32,187 bases of DNA from Betaproteobacteria bacterium (GTDB taxonomy: Bacteria; Pseudomonadota; Gammaproteobacteria; Burkholderiales; SG8-39): positions 1 through 32,187 of the forward strand of contig CANIEV010000028.1 of assembly GCA_947466535.1 (NCBI GenBank), written 5' to 3'. The stretch's first letter is position 1. Each line of letters starts with the position of its first letter. A program made the translations under genes and the position numbers. Shown here piece by piece: positions 17,859 to 26,066 of this stretch. The notes under the pieces are model-generated. The model saw only the letters and a list, made by a program, of their open reading frames with translations. It searched no databases and had not been told where the DNA came from.

Positions 17859-20174
17859 ATGTCCGCCGCCTCGCTGCGCCGCGCGGTGCTCGCGGTCCTG
17901 TTGCCGGCAGTCGTGCTGCCTCCCGTGGTATTGCTGACCGCCGCACCGGTCTACGGACAGGTCACCGGTCTGCGTCCGCTGACCAAGCCGCTGCCGCCGG
18001 TCAGGATCGACCCCCGCACGCTGCCATCCCGCATTACCGCCGACCGGCTCGAAGGCGTGTCCGAGAAGGAAACGATCGCCGAGGGCAAGGCCGAAATCAA
18101 TCGAGGCACGACGGCGATATTCGCCGACTGGCTGCGCTTTGATAACGAGGCGGAGGAAGTCGAAGCGAAGGGCAGCGTGCGAATCGAGCGCGACGGCGAC
18201 GTCGTCACCGGTCCGGCCCTGCGCTACAGGATGAACGACGGCACCGGTGTTTTCGAGTCGCCGGTTTTTTCGATCGCGCCGCGTCCGCGTCGCGATCTCG
18301 AGCCTGTTTCGGCGCGAGGCAGCGCGGGCAAGGTTGAATTCCAGGGCGAAGACCATTACCGGGTGCTCGGCGGAAGTTTCACGACCTGCAAGCCCGGCAA
18401 CGAGGACTGGGTTCTCCGCGCGGAGCAACTGGATCTCGACTACGGCAAGAATCTCGGCACCGCCAAGTGGGCCACGCTGTACTTCATGGACACGCCGCTG
18501 ATCAAGACTCCAACGCTCGAATTTTCTCTCAACAACGAACGGAAATCGGGTTTTCTTTCCCCGATTGTCGGCGTGACGGGGAAGAGCGGCCCCGAAATTA
18601 CTGTCCCTTACTACCTGAATCTGGCACCCAACTACGACCTGACGGTTCTGCCGCGCTACATGGAAAAGCGTGGTTTGCAGATCGGTGGTGAGTTCCGATA
18701 CATGGATCGGACCTACAACGGCGTGGCCCGTGCCGAGGTCCTTCCTGACGATCAGCAGCGCGGCATTACCCGATCGGTAATGGCGCTGAGCCACTCGTAC
18801 AAGGACGGTCCGTGGAGTGGCGGCCTGAACCTGAACAAGGCATCCGATAACAATTACTTCAAGGATCTTTCCAGCCGATTGAGTATCGTCTCCCAGACCT
18901 ATCTTCCGCGGGAAGGGGTGATGACCTATCAGGGGCAACTTCCCGCGGGCGGTTCCTGGGGCGCGACGGGCCGGTTTCAAAGCTTTCAGACGCTTCAGGA
19001 TCCCACGAATCCCGTGCTGATCCAGTATTCGCGTGCGCCGCAGTTACTGTTCAATGCCTCGCGCCCGGATGTCAAAGGATTTGATTTCTCGCTCCAGGGT
19101 GAAACCGTCGATTTTCATCATCCGGAGAAGGTGGTCGGTCTGCGCAATCGCCTGCAACCTTCGGTGAGTTACCCGATAATTTCGCCCGGTGCGTTTATCA
19201 CGCCGAAGATCGGGGTTGACACCACGCTATACAGCCTGAGCCGCACCTCGGTGGTGCCGGGAACGCCGGATACGATCCAGCGGACGCTTCCGGTGTTCAG
19301 CACCGACTCCGGGTTGACATTCGAGCGTGCCGCGAGCTATTTCGGGCAGTCATTTCAACAGACGCTCGAGCCGCGTGCCTTCTATTTGTATCGGCCGTAT
19401 CGTGACCAGAGCAACATTCCGCTGTTCGATACAGCACTTGCCGATTTCAACTATGCACAGATCTTTTCGGAGAATTCGTTTTCCGGCGGGGACAGGCTGG
19501 TAGACGCCAATCAACTGACACTCGCCGTGACGAGTCGCCTGCTTTCACCCGCAAGCGGACAGGAAGCAATAAGGGCGACCATCGGGCAACGGTATTACAT
19601 GCGCGACCAGCGCGTGCCACTGGATGCGTCGTCGGTGCCGCGGACCTATCAGACCTCCGATTGGATTGCATCCCTGGCGGGGCGGGTCGCGCCCAAGTGG
19701 ACTATGGAGACCAACGTCCAGTACAACTCGCGTGAATCACGGACGGAACGCCTGACGGTAGGCACGCGCTACAACCCGGAATTGCTCAAGACGATCAACA
19801 TGAGCTACCGTTATATGCGCGACACGTTCAATCAGGCCGACGTCTCCGCGCAATGGCCTCTTGGCGGAGGCTGGCACGGTGTCGGTCGGATGAACTATTC
19901 GATCAAGGACAGCAGGATTGTCGAGTCGCTTGGCGGTCTGGAATACAATGGCGGTTGCTGGATCGTTCGCGGGGTGTTGCAGCGCTTTGCAACGGGCACC
20001 GGCGGTGGAACCACCAATGCGATATTCATCCAGCTGGAGCTGAACGGTTTCTCGCGCATCGGCGCAAATCCGCTTGAGGCGCTCAAGCGCAACATTCCCG
20101 GCTATACGCGCCTGAACCAGACCGTCCCTCCCGGACGGGCATTCGACTTCGAAAGCAATCAAGGTGCATTCTGA
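17859..20174 (+). CDS. lptD: LPS-assembly outer-membrane protein LptD
   Basis: Outer-membrane translocon that, with LptE, inserts LPS in the outer leaflet. The product is 771 residues (E. coli 784). A signal peptide (residues 1-33, basic SLRRAV then a long hydrophobic core, ending VYGQ) is followed by an OstA/LptA-like beta-jellyroll (~50-170, AEGKAEINRGTTAIFADWLRF) and the barrel domain. Only two Cys are present, Cys177 (FTTCKPGNEDW) and Cys700 (NGGCWIVRG), so at most one disulfide can form, between jellyroll and barrel; the N-terminal Cys31 and the CysCys pair of E. coli are not both retained. The start is ATG 17859 because it gives a proper signal peptide. Overlaps surA by 11 bases. Confidence 0.95.
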   Translation: MSAASLRRAVLAVLLPAVVLPPVVLLTAAPVYGQVTGLRPLTKPLPPVRIDPRTLPSRITADRLEGVSEKETIAEGKAEINRGTTAIFADWLRFDNEAEEVEAKGSVRIERDGDVVTGPALRYRMNDGTGVFESPVFSIAPRPRRDLEPVSARGSAGKVEFQGEDHYRVLGGSFTTCKPGNEDWVLRAEQLDLDYGKNLGTAKWATLYFMDTPLIKTPTLEFSLNNERKSGFLSPIVGVTGKSGPEITVPYYLNLAPNYDLTVLPRYMEKRGLQIGGEFRYMDRTYNGVARAEVLPDDQQRGITRSVMALSHSYKDGPWSGGLNLNKASDNNYFKDLSSRLSIVSQTYLPREGVMTYQGQLPAGGSWGATGRFQSFQTLQDPTNPVLIQYSRAPQLLFNASRPDVKGFDFSLQGETVDFHHPEKVVGLRNRLQPSVSYPIISPGAFITPKIGVDTTLYSLSRTSVVPGTPDTIQRTLPVFSTDSGLTFERAASYFGQSFQQTLEPRAFYLYRPYRDQSNIPLFDTALADFNYAQIFSENSFSGGDRLVDANQLTLAVTSRLLSPASGQEAIRATIGQRYYMRDQRVPLDASSVPRTYQTSDWIASLAGRVAPKWTMETNVQYNSRESRTERLTVGTRYNPELLKTINMSYRYMRDTFNQADVSAQWPLGGGWHGVGRMNYSIKDSRIVESLGGLEYNGGCWIVRGVLQRFATGTGGGTTNAIFIQLELNGFSRIGANPLEALKRNIPGYTRLNQTVPPGRAFDFESNQGAF

Positions 20175-21531
20175 TTTAAACGGATTCGACACCTGGGCCG
20201 TCCCCGGGTCGTATATACGGTCCCTCGGCCTGGTCGGCATACTTGTGGTGCTCTTCGCGGCTTGCTCGGTATCCAGCGCTCTGGCGCAGGGCGGCGGACG
20301 TCGTATTGCGCTTGTCGATCGCATCGTTGCGGTGGTGAACAACGAGGTGATCACCCGAGTTGAGCTTCAGGGGCAGGTGGACCGTTCGCTCGACGAACTC
20401 CGGCGCCGCAAGGTGCCGCTGCCAGCGGCCGAGGATATTGAGCGGCAGGCGCTTGAACGCCTGATCATGGACCGGGTGCAGATCCAGTTTGCCAACCAGA
20501 CATCGTTGAAAGTGGATGACCTCGAGCTTGATCGGGCGATTTCGCGCATCGCAGAGTCGAACAACCTGTCGCTGACAGAATTCCGTCGCACGCTTGAGCG
20601 TGACGGAGTCGCTTTCGACCGCTTTCGTGAGGAAATCCGCCAGGAAATCGTTCTGACAAGACTGCGCGAGCGTGAGGTGGACAACAAGATCACCGTTGGC
20701 GATAGCGAGATCGACAACTATCTCCTCGAGCAGCAGGACGCGAAGGTTGCGCCGAGCGAGTTCCATCTCGCGCATATTCTCGTGCGGATTCCCGAGCAGG
20801 CGAGTCCCGAACAGGTGGATCGCCAGCGCACCAGGGCCGAGGAAGCCGGCGCACGGCTCAAGCAGGGAGCGGATTTTGAGCAGGTCGCTGCGACCTATTC
20901 GGATGCGCCTGACGGACTGAAGGGTGGCGACATGGGGTGGCGCAGTCAGGATCGGCTGCCGGAATTGTTTGCAGAGGCGGCGGCGAAGTTGAATCCGGGT
21001 GATGTAAGCGCGCCCCTTCGCAGTCCGGCGGGCTTTCACATTCTCAAGCTGGTGAATCGACGCGGGGGCACGGCGGCCCTGATGATAGAGCAGACGCATG
21101 TGCGTCATATTCTTGCGCGCACCAGCGAGGTGGTGTCGGAAGGCGAAGCGAAACGCAAACTCGTTCAGTTGCGCGAGCGCATCGTCAACGGCGCGGCTGA
21201 TTTTTCAGATATCGCGAGACAGCACTCGGATGACGGTTCGGCGAGCCGCGGCGGGGACCTCGGCTGGCTCTATCCGGGCGACACCGTACCCGAATTCGAG
21301 AGGGCGTTTCGCGAACTCAAACCGATGGAAATCAGCGAACCGATCAAGTCGTCTTTCGGCTGGCATCTGATGCAGGTGATCGAGAGGCGGGTCGCAGACG
21401 TCTCGAGTGACCGGAAACGCCTTGATGCGCGGCGCGTGCTGCGTGACAGGAAAAGCGACGAGGCGTATCAGGACTGGCTCCGGCAAATGCGTGACCGCGC
21501 CTACGTCGAGTACCGGCTCGAGGACAGGTAG
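20164..21531 (+). CDS. surA: Periplasmic chaperone and peptidyl-prolyl isomerase SurA
   Basis: Escorts outer-membrane proteins such as LptD through the periplasm. From GTG 20164 it has 455 residues. A somewhat long n-region precedes the hydrophobic signal core (SLGLVGILVVLFAACSVSSALAQ). The SurA N-domain (~35-170, VDRIVAVVNNEVITRVEL) and two parvulin domains follow: the first at ~200-300 (FHLAHILVRIPE ... GGDMGW ... GFHILKLV), the second at ~310-410 (HVRHILAR ... GGDLGW ... FGWHLMQV), then a C-terminal helix. The start lies inside lptD (11-base overlap), which suggests coupled translation. Same lptD-surA-pdxA-rsmA order as E. coli. Confidence 0.95.
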   Translation: MHSDLNGFDTWAVPGSYIRSLGLVGILVVLFAACSVSSALAQGGGRRIALVDRIVAVVNNEVITRVELQGQVDRSLDELRRRKVPLPAAEDIERQALERLIMDRVQIQFANQTSLKVDDLELDRAISRIAESNNLSLTEFRRTLERDGVAFDRFREEIRQEIVLTRLREREVDNKITVGDSEIDNYLLEQQDAKVAPSEFHLAHILVRIPEQASPEQVDRQRTRAEEAGARLKQGADFEQVAATYSDAPDGLKGGDMGWRSQDRLPELFAEAAAKLNPGDVSAPLRSPAGFHILKLVNRRGGTAALMIEQTHVRHILARTSEVVSEGEAKRKLVQLRERIVNGAADFSDIARQHSDDGSASRGGDLGWLYPGDTVPEFERAFRELKPMEISEPIKSSFGWHLMQVIERRVADVSSDRKRLDARRVLRDRKSDEAYQDWLRQMRDRAYVEYRLEDR

Positions 21532-21556
21532 GCGCCTCGCATTCGCTGAGGCGAAA

Positions 21557-22588
21557 ATGAACACGTCGACAGCAGCGGGCGTATCCGTACGTCCGGTAAT
21601 CGCGATCACTTCGGGTGAACCGGCCGGCATCGGGCCGGATATATGCGTTTCACTCGCGCAGCACGTGTTTTCATCGAGGATTGTGGTGCTTGGCGACCTT
21701 CGAATGCTGCGGGAGCGTGCCGGGCTCCTTCGGAATCCCGCGCGTCTTGTGGAGTATTGCCGCGGGGACAACGGTGCGGGCCACGCAGGTCACGCGGGGA
21801 TCCTTGAGGTTCTGGATCTGCCGCTCGCAGTGGCCACCGAGGCGGGTCGCCTGGACGCCCTTAACGCCCCCTCGGTGCTGGCCATGCTCGACCGCGCGTT
21901 TGACGGCTGCCTCGCGGGCGAATTTGCCGCGATGGTGACAGCGCCGGTGCAGAAAAGCGTCATCAACGATGCGGGTATTCCGTTCTCGGGGCATACCGAA
22001 TACCTTGCCGATCGCGGTGGCGCAGGTCCTGCGGTGATGATGCTGGTTGGTGGCGGTTTGCGGGTGGCTCTTGCAACGACGCATCTTGCGCTCAAGGATG
22101 TGCCGGCCGCGATAGATCGCGCCGGGCTTGTGCGCACCGTGCAAATTCTTGCCGGCGCATTGCGGCGGGATTTCGGTCGGCGCGATCCGAGGATTCTTGT
22201 CGCAGGGCTCAATCCGCACAGCGGAGAGGGCGGGCATCTTGGCCGTGAGGAAATCGAGACGATCGCCCCGGCGGTCGCGATGCTGCGCGCTGAGGGCATA
22301 GATGTTGTCGGTCCGTTGCCTGCCGATACGTTGTTCAACCCCGAGCGTCTGCGTGGGGTTGATGCGGTTCTCGCGATGTACCACGACCAGGGCCTGCCGG
22401 TGCTCAAGTTCGCCAGCTTCGGCTCGGGCATCAATGTCACGCTGGGCCTTCCGGTGATCCGCACCTCGGTCGATCACGGTACTGCGCTTGATCTCGCGGG
22501 CAAGGGTGGCTCGGATGCGGGCAGCCTGGTCGCAGCAGTGGAACTCGCGATCGCGATGGCCAATGCCCGTTCGGACGGACCCGTATGA
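21557..22588 (+). CDS. pdxA: 4-hydroxythreonine-4-phosphate dehydrogenase
   Basis: NAD-dependent oxidation of 4-phosphohydroxy-L-threonine in pyridoxal 5'-phosphate synthesis. The 343 residues show VIAITSGEPAGIGPDI at the N-terminus and the three metal-binding His in FSGHTEYLAD, ATTHLALKDVP and MYHDQGLPVLK, plus GLNPHSGEGGHLG and the C-terminal VIRTSVDHGTALDLAGKG. Start ATG 21557 is chosen because GAGG precedes it by 7 bases and the family N-terminus follows; longer in-frame sequence overlaps surA. It overlaps rsmA by 4 bases. Confidence 0.96.
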   Translation: MNTSTAAGVSVRPVIAITSGEPAGIGPDICVSLAQHVFSSRIVVLGDLRMLRERAGLLRNPARLVEYCRGDNGAGHAGHAGILEVLDLPLAVATEAGRLDALNAPSVLAMLDRAFDGCLAGEFAAMVTAPVQKSVINDAGIPFSGHTEYLADRGGAGPAVMMLVGGGLRVALATTHLALKDVPAAIDRAGLVRTVQILAGALRRDFGRRDPRILVAGLNPHSGEGGHLGREEIETIAPAVAMLRAEGIDVVGPLPADTLFNPERLRGVDAVLAMYHDQGLPVLKFASFGSGINVTLGLPVIRTSVDHGTALDLAGKGGSDAGSLVAAVELAIAMANARSDGPV

Positions 22589-23397
22589 GCAATCCGTTGT
22601 CATCGCACCGCCCGCGGCGGCGTTTCGGGCAGAATTTTCTGGTCGATCGCAGCTATATCGATCGCATCGTGGCCGCGGTGGCGCCCGAGCGCGATGACGC
22701 GGTGCTGGAAATCGGCCCAGGACAGGGGGCGATCACTGCGCCGCTTCTCGAGCGTCTCGACCGGCTGTATGCGGTGGAGATCGACCGTGATCTGGCACGG
22801 TCGCTCGGCGAACGATTCGCGCCCGAACGGCTGGTTCTGTTCTGCGAAGACGCGCTCGAATTCGACTATGCGGGACTGCCTGAGGCGCTGCGCGTGGTGG
22901 GCAACCTTCCCTATAACGTATCCACACCGCTGCTGTTCCGGCTCGAGGCCTTCACATCGCGTTTCCGTGACATGCATTTCATGCTGCAGCGCGAGGTCGT
23001 CGACCGCATGGTCGCGGGACCGTCGACGCCCGCTTACGGCCGTCTGTCAGTAATGTTGCAGCGCCGGTTTGAACTGGAGCGGTTATTCGTGGTTCCGCCG
23101 GGAGCCTTCCGCCCCCAGCCGGCAGTCCATTCGGCGATTGTCCGACTGCTTCCGCGCAAGGAGGCGATAGCGCCGGATGTAAGTGACGCGGCGTTCCGCA
23201 GCGTGGTCAGCGCAGCATTTTCGGGGCGCCGGAAAACCTTGCGCAACGCACTGTCGAGCTTGCTCCAGGGCGCGGATATTATCGCGGCGGGAATCGATCC
23301 GGGTCTGAGACCGGAAAATCTGGGTGTAATCGAGTATTCGGAACTCGCCCGGGCGTTCGAGCGCAACCGGGATCGCGCGCCGATACACAAAGAATGA
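22585..23397 (+). CDS. rsmA: 16S rRNA dimethyladenosine transferase (KsgA)
   Basis: Dimethylates the two adjacent adenosines of the 3'-terminal helix of 16S rRNA, a late step in 30S maturation. The 270-residue product has RRRFGQNFLVDRSYIDRIV, the SAM-binding motif LEIGPGQGAIT, the acidic VEIDRDL, the catalytic NLPYNVSTPLLF and the C-terminal PPGAFRPQPAVHSAIVRLLPR. Start ATG overlaps the pdxA stop (ATGA). Secure. Confidence 0.97.
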   Translation: MSNPLSSHRPRRRFGQNFLVDRSYIDRIVAAVAPERDDAVLEIGPGQGAITAPLLERLDRLYAVEIDRDLARSLGERFAPERLVLFCEDALEFDYAGLPEALRVVGNLPYNVSTPLLFRLEAFTSRFRDMHFMLQREVVDRMVAGPSTPAYGRLSVMLQRRFELERLFVVPPGAFRPQPAVHSAIVRLLPRKEAIAPDVSDAAFRSVVSAAFSGRRKTLRNALSSLLQGADIIAAGIDPGLRPENLGVIEYSELARAFERNRDRAPIHKE

Positions 23398-23403
23398 CCT
23401 TGC

Positions 23404-23412
23404 TGGCAAAAT
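23404..23412 (+). promoter_or_regulatory. Weak extended -10-like element before 23456 gene
   Basis: TGGCAAAAT lies in the 58-base gap after rsmA, resembling the TGnTAAAAT elements before hemC and amgK but with C at the first -10 position. It may give the downstream gene its own promoter. A GGAG ribosome binding site follows at 23444-23447. Confidence 0.25.
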
Positions 23413-23455
23413 CACGTACCAGTCACGCAAGTTGCAGTTAAACCGGAGTTAAACG

Positions 23456-24121
23456 ATGGGCCTGCTCGACGACCTCAAAAAACAGGCTGAGACTGTTCAG
23501 TCACAGCAGATCTCGAAATCGGCAATGCGCGAGGAAATGCTGCAACAGGTCGACGAGAAGATGAAGCTCTCCTTCCAGTACCTGAACGAGCTACTCAAGC
23601 ATCTTGTGGTGCTTAAACCGGTCAATCCGGTGAAATTTTCAGTGCCTGGCGTCATTGATCTGCAGAATCTGCAATATGGCGAGTCATTCATCGATTCCAG
23701 GAAGTCGCGGGTAGCAAATGCCGATGTGTACGACCTGATCCAGATTTACCTGAAATGGGGATCGCCCGCGACCAAGGTGACGCTCGACCGCGACATGCCG
23801 GCGACGGCACAAAAAGTGCGTGACGCGCTTTTTGCATCGGGTATCAAGTTTGTTGAGGATGAAATAAAGAGCGCACGCAGTTCGGTCACCGGATGGAAAT
23901 TCGGCATTGAATCGGCGCTGGTCACGGACATCCTGATCAAGCCTGACCTCGACCAGGGAAGGCTGATGTTTCGGGCGAAAAACCTGCTGCGGCTCGGCAT
24001 CGATGACTTCGCGGTGCCAGCACCGGAAATGAGTGAAGGCGTGCTCGAGGAATTTGCAAAAACACTGCTTGGCCATCCGAGCGCATTCCAGAAATATAGG
24101 ACTGTCTCGCCCCTGCGGTAG
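23456..24121 (+). CDS. Conserved hypothetical protein of unknown function
   Basis: A 221-residue soluble protein that I do not recognise from any characterised family. It starts MGLLDDLKKQAETVQSQQ, a charged amphipathic helix with coiled-coil character (roughly 1-45), followed by a mixed alpha/beta region (VKFSVPGVIDLQNLQYGESF, DVYDLIQIYLKWG, DRDMPATAQKVRDALFASGIKF) and a C-terminal segment (LMFRAKNLLRLGIDDFAVPAP ... EEFAKTLLGHPSAFQKY). No signal peptide, membrane segment, metal motif or catalytic signature is visible. A good GGAG ribosome binding site precedes ATG 23456. It lies last in the lptD-surA-pdxA-rsmA run and converges on gloA. Good coding composition argues it is genuine. Confidence 0.85.
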   Translation: MGLLDDLKKQAETVQSQQISKSAMREEMLQQVDEKMKLSFQYLNELLKHLVVLKPVNPVKFSVPGVIDLQNLQYGESFIDSRKSRVANADVYDLIQIYLKWGSPATKVTLDRDMPATAQKVRDALFASGIKFVEDEIKSARSSVTGWKFGIESALVTDILIKPDLDQGRLMFRAKNLLRLGIDDFAVPAPEMSEGVLEEFAKTLLGHPSAFQKYRTVSPLR

Positions 24122-24128
24122 AGACATG

Positions 24129-24151
24129 AAGGGCGGCGCTCAGTCGCCCTT
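24129..24151. terminator. Hairpin between convergent genes
   Basis: AAGGGCG (24129-24135) pairs perfectly with CGCCCTT (24145-24151) around a 9-base loop. It lies between the ends of the 23456 gene and gloA and includes the gloA stop codon. It suits a bidirectional terminator, though no U-tract follows on either strand. Confidence 0.45.
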
Positions 24152-24529
24152 GCGCTCGATCAGTTCGATCCGGTAGCCGTCCGGATCCTCGATGAAGGCC
24201 ATTACCGTCGGGCTGAATTTCATCGGGCCCGGCTCCCGCACGATCTTGCCGCCGCGCTGCCTCATTTCAGCGCAGGCGGCGTACACGTCGGGTACGGCGA
24301 TCGCCACATGCCCGTAGCCGGTTCCGATTTCGTATTTGTCCACGCCCCAGTTATGGGTCAGCTCGATCACTGCGCCGTCGGCTTCTTCACCGTAGCCGAG
24401 GAATGCCAGGGTGAATTTGCCGTCTGGGAAGTCCTTCTTTCGCAGAAGGCGCATGCCCAGCACCTCGGTATAAAAACGAATCGAGCGATCGAGATCGCCC
24501 ACGCGGAGCATCGTGTGCAGAATTTTCAT
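24140..24529 (-). CDS. gloA: Lactoylglutathione lyase (glyoxalase I)
   Basis: Converts the methylglyoxal-glutathione hemithioacetal to S-lactoylglutathione. At 129 residues it is a single VOC-fold unit. Metal ligands fall at the same numbers as in E. coli GloA: His5 (MKILHTML), Glu56 (VIELTHN), His74 (GYGHVAIAV) and Glu122 (YRIELIE); the short length and lack of insertions suit the Ni/Co-type enzyme. Start ATG 24529 is chosen because the family N-terminus begins there; the longer in-frame extension is an antisense artefact. It overlaps the upstream M48/YgjP-like gene by 4 bases and closes the long minus-strand run. Confidence 0.96.
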   Translation of the reverse strand: MKILHTMLRVGDLDRSIRFYTEVLGMRLLRKKDFPDGKFTLAFLGYGEEADGAVIELTHNWGVDKYEIGTGYGHVAIAVPDVYAACAEMRQRGGKIVREPGPMKFSPTVMAFIEDPDGYRIELIERKGD

Positions 24530-25362
24530 CGCGCAGCCTCCAGGTCGGGCAGCCGCCTTCCGAGCAGTCGTAGCTCGTTGCGCGCCGCAAGGTAATCCGG
24601 GTAGAGCCGCTCCACGACCTTCCAGAAGCGGCGTGAATGATTGAGTTCCTTCAGGTGCGCAATCTCGTGCGCCACCACGTAATCGATCAGGGGCAGCGGT
24701 GTGTGAAACAGCCGCCACGTCAGCAGCACCCGACCGTCCGAGTGGCAACTGCCCCATTGTCCGCGCGCGTTGGACAGACGCAGTTTCGGCATCGGAACCC
24801 CGAGTCGCTGCGCGTAGATGCCCAGACGCTCGGCGAAGAGTGTGCTCGACTCGGCCCTGATCCAATCCAGCGTGCGTGCGCGCAGTTGCGCCGGATCGCC
24901 CGGCTGCTCGAGCCCGATTTCGAGGCGACCATCGTGCAGTCGTCCGAAGCCTTCACCCGGAACCGGTGCGAGCTCGATTTCGTTTCCAAGTATCGGAAAG
25001 CGGGCGCCCGCACGCCAGCTGAATCCCGGCGATGCATGCTGTGCCGAGTCGCGCAGGCGGCGCCTGATCCAGAGCGATTTCTGGCTCAGGAATGCCTCGA
25101 TCTCGACGACCGGCATCGACAAGGGCGCGCGCGCGCGCACGCCGTGGCGGTCGACATAGATCGCCAGCGTGCGCCGTCGCGCGCGCTCCAGCCGGTACAC
25201 GATCCAGCCGTCGGCGAGCAAGGCGCGGCGTATCGCACCGCCCGCCTGGCTATGCGTGCTCGTGATGGCGGCGTCGAATCCGAGTTCGAGTTGATCGGAT
25301 CGAAGGTCGATCCGGTCCAGCGGGGCGCTCGGGGCGCGTGCGGTGATTCCGTTCCGATTCAT
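24526..25362 (-). CDS. YgjP-type (DUF45) metallopeptidase-like protein
   Basis: Putative zinc-dependent hydrolase of 278 residues. The gluzincin motif HEIAH (232-236), followed by [14 protein letters not shown], is the YgjP/DUF45 signature, as is [19 protein letters not shown]. The N-terminal part ([27 protein letters not shown]) matches the family's opening. Start ATG 25362 overlaps the plsC stop by 4 bases and gives the normal family length; the much longer in-frame extension covers plsC and gmhB antisense frames and is not coding. The physiological substrate of this family is unknown to me. Confidence 0.88.
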   Translation of the reverse strand: MNRNGITARAPSAPLDRIDLRSDQLELGFDAAITSTHSQAGGAIRRALLADGWIVYRLERARRRTLAIYVDRHGVRARAPLSMPVVEIEAFLSQKSLWIRRRLRDSAQHASPGFSWRAGARFPILGNEIELAPVPGEGFGRLHDGRLEIGLEQPGDPAQLRARTLDWIRAESSTLFAERLGIYAQRLGVPMPKLRLSNARGQWGSCHSDGRVLLTWRLFHTPLPLIDYVVAHEIAHLKELNHSRRFWKVVERLYPDYLAARNELRLLGRRLPDLEAAR

Positions 25363-26066
25363 CGAAGCAGCGCCGGCATCCGGCTCTCGATCCATTCCTC
25401 GACCTGCGCGTTGAGGGCCTCGGGAGTCAGACCTTCCGGCGATATAGGTTCGCCGATCAGGACGGTAACCGTGCCCGGCCGCTTTATGAACGCATTGCGC
25501 CGCCAGAACAATCCGGCATTGTGGGCGACAGGCACCACCAACGCCCCCGTCTTGACGGCAAGCCACGCCCCCCCCACCCGGTATTCGCCGCGCGTTCCGG
25601 GCGCGACTCGCGTGCCCTCGGGAAATATCGCGATCCAGAACCCTTGCGAGAGGCGTTCGCGCCCTTGTGCAAGCATGCGCTTCAAGGCACTCGTGCCTTT
25701 GCTGCGGTCGATCGAGATCGGGCTCATCAGAGCGAGTCCCCAGCCGAAGAAGGGGATCCAGAGCAGTTCGCGCTTCAACACAAGCACCTGCGGCGGAAAG
25801 ATCACCTGAAAGGCGAGCGTTTCCCAGGCCGACTGATGTTTGGCGAGGATGATTGCAGGTTGTGAAGGAAGATGCTCCAGTCCTTCCACACGGTAGCGGA
25901 TGCCGAGAACGACTTGCGCAAGCGCGATGACCGCCCGTGACCAGCCCGAAATCAGGCGAAACCGCATCTGCGCAGGCAGCGGGAATGTCGCGAGGGCGAA
26001 CAGAGCGTAGGGCGGGGTGATCAGCAGCAGCGCGGCGGCGAAGACGAGCGACCTCAGCAGGATCAT
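25359..26066 (-). CDS. plsC: 1-acyl-sn-glycerol-3-phosphate acyltransferase
   Basis: Acylates lysophosphatidic acid to phosphatidic acid at the inner membrane. The 235 residues have a hydrophobic N-terminus (~2-30) and the acyltransferase blocks: block I AKHQSAWET (His77, with Glu82 where Asp is usual, HX4E rather than HX4D), block II PISIDR, block III FPEGTR and block IV LVVPVAHNAG. It lies 4 bases overlapped with both gmhB and the YgjP-like gene. Whether the Glu variant matters is unclear; I believe it recurs in betaproteobacterial homologues. An alternative role in lipid A or ornithine-lipid acylation is less likely. Confidence 0.9.
   Translation of the reverse strand: MILLRSLVFAAALLLITPPYALFALATFPLPAQMRFRLISGWSRAVIALAQVVLGIRYRVEGLEHLPSQPAIILAKHQSAWETLAFQVIFPPQVLVLKRELLWIPFFGWGLALMSPISIDRSKGTSALKRMLAQGRERLSQGFWIAIFPEGTRVAPGTRGEYRVGGAWLAVKTGALVVPVAHNAGLFWRRNAFIKRPGTVTVLIGEPISPEGLTPEALNAQVEEWIESRMPALLR

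Noticed and set aside
25122-25142. GC-alternating stretch considered as a Z-DNA or repeat element
   Set aside because: It lies in coding sequence of the YgjP-like gene and is explained by Arg/Ala codons in a high-GC genome.
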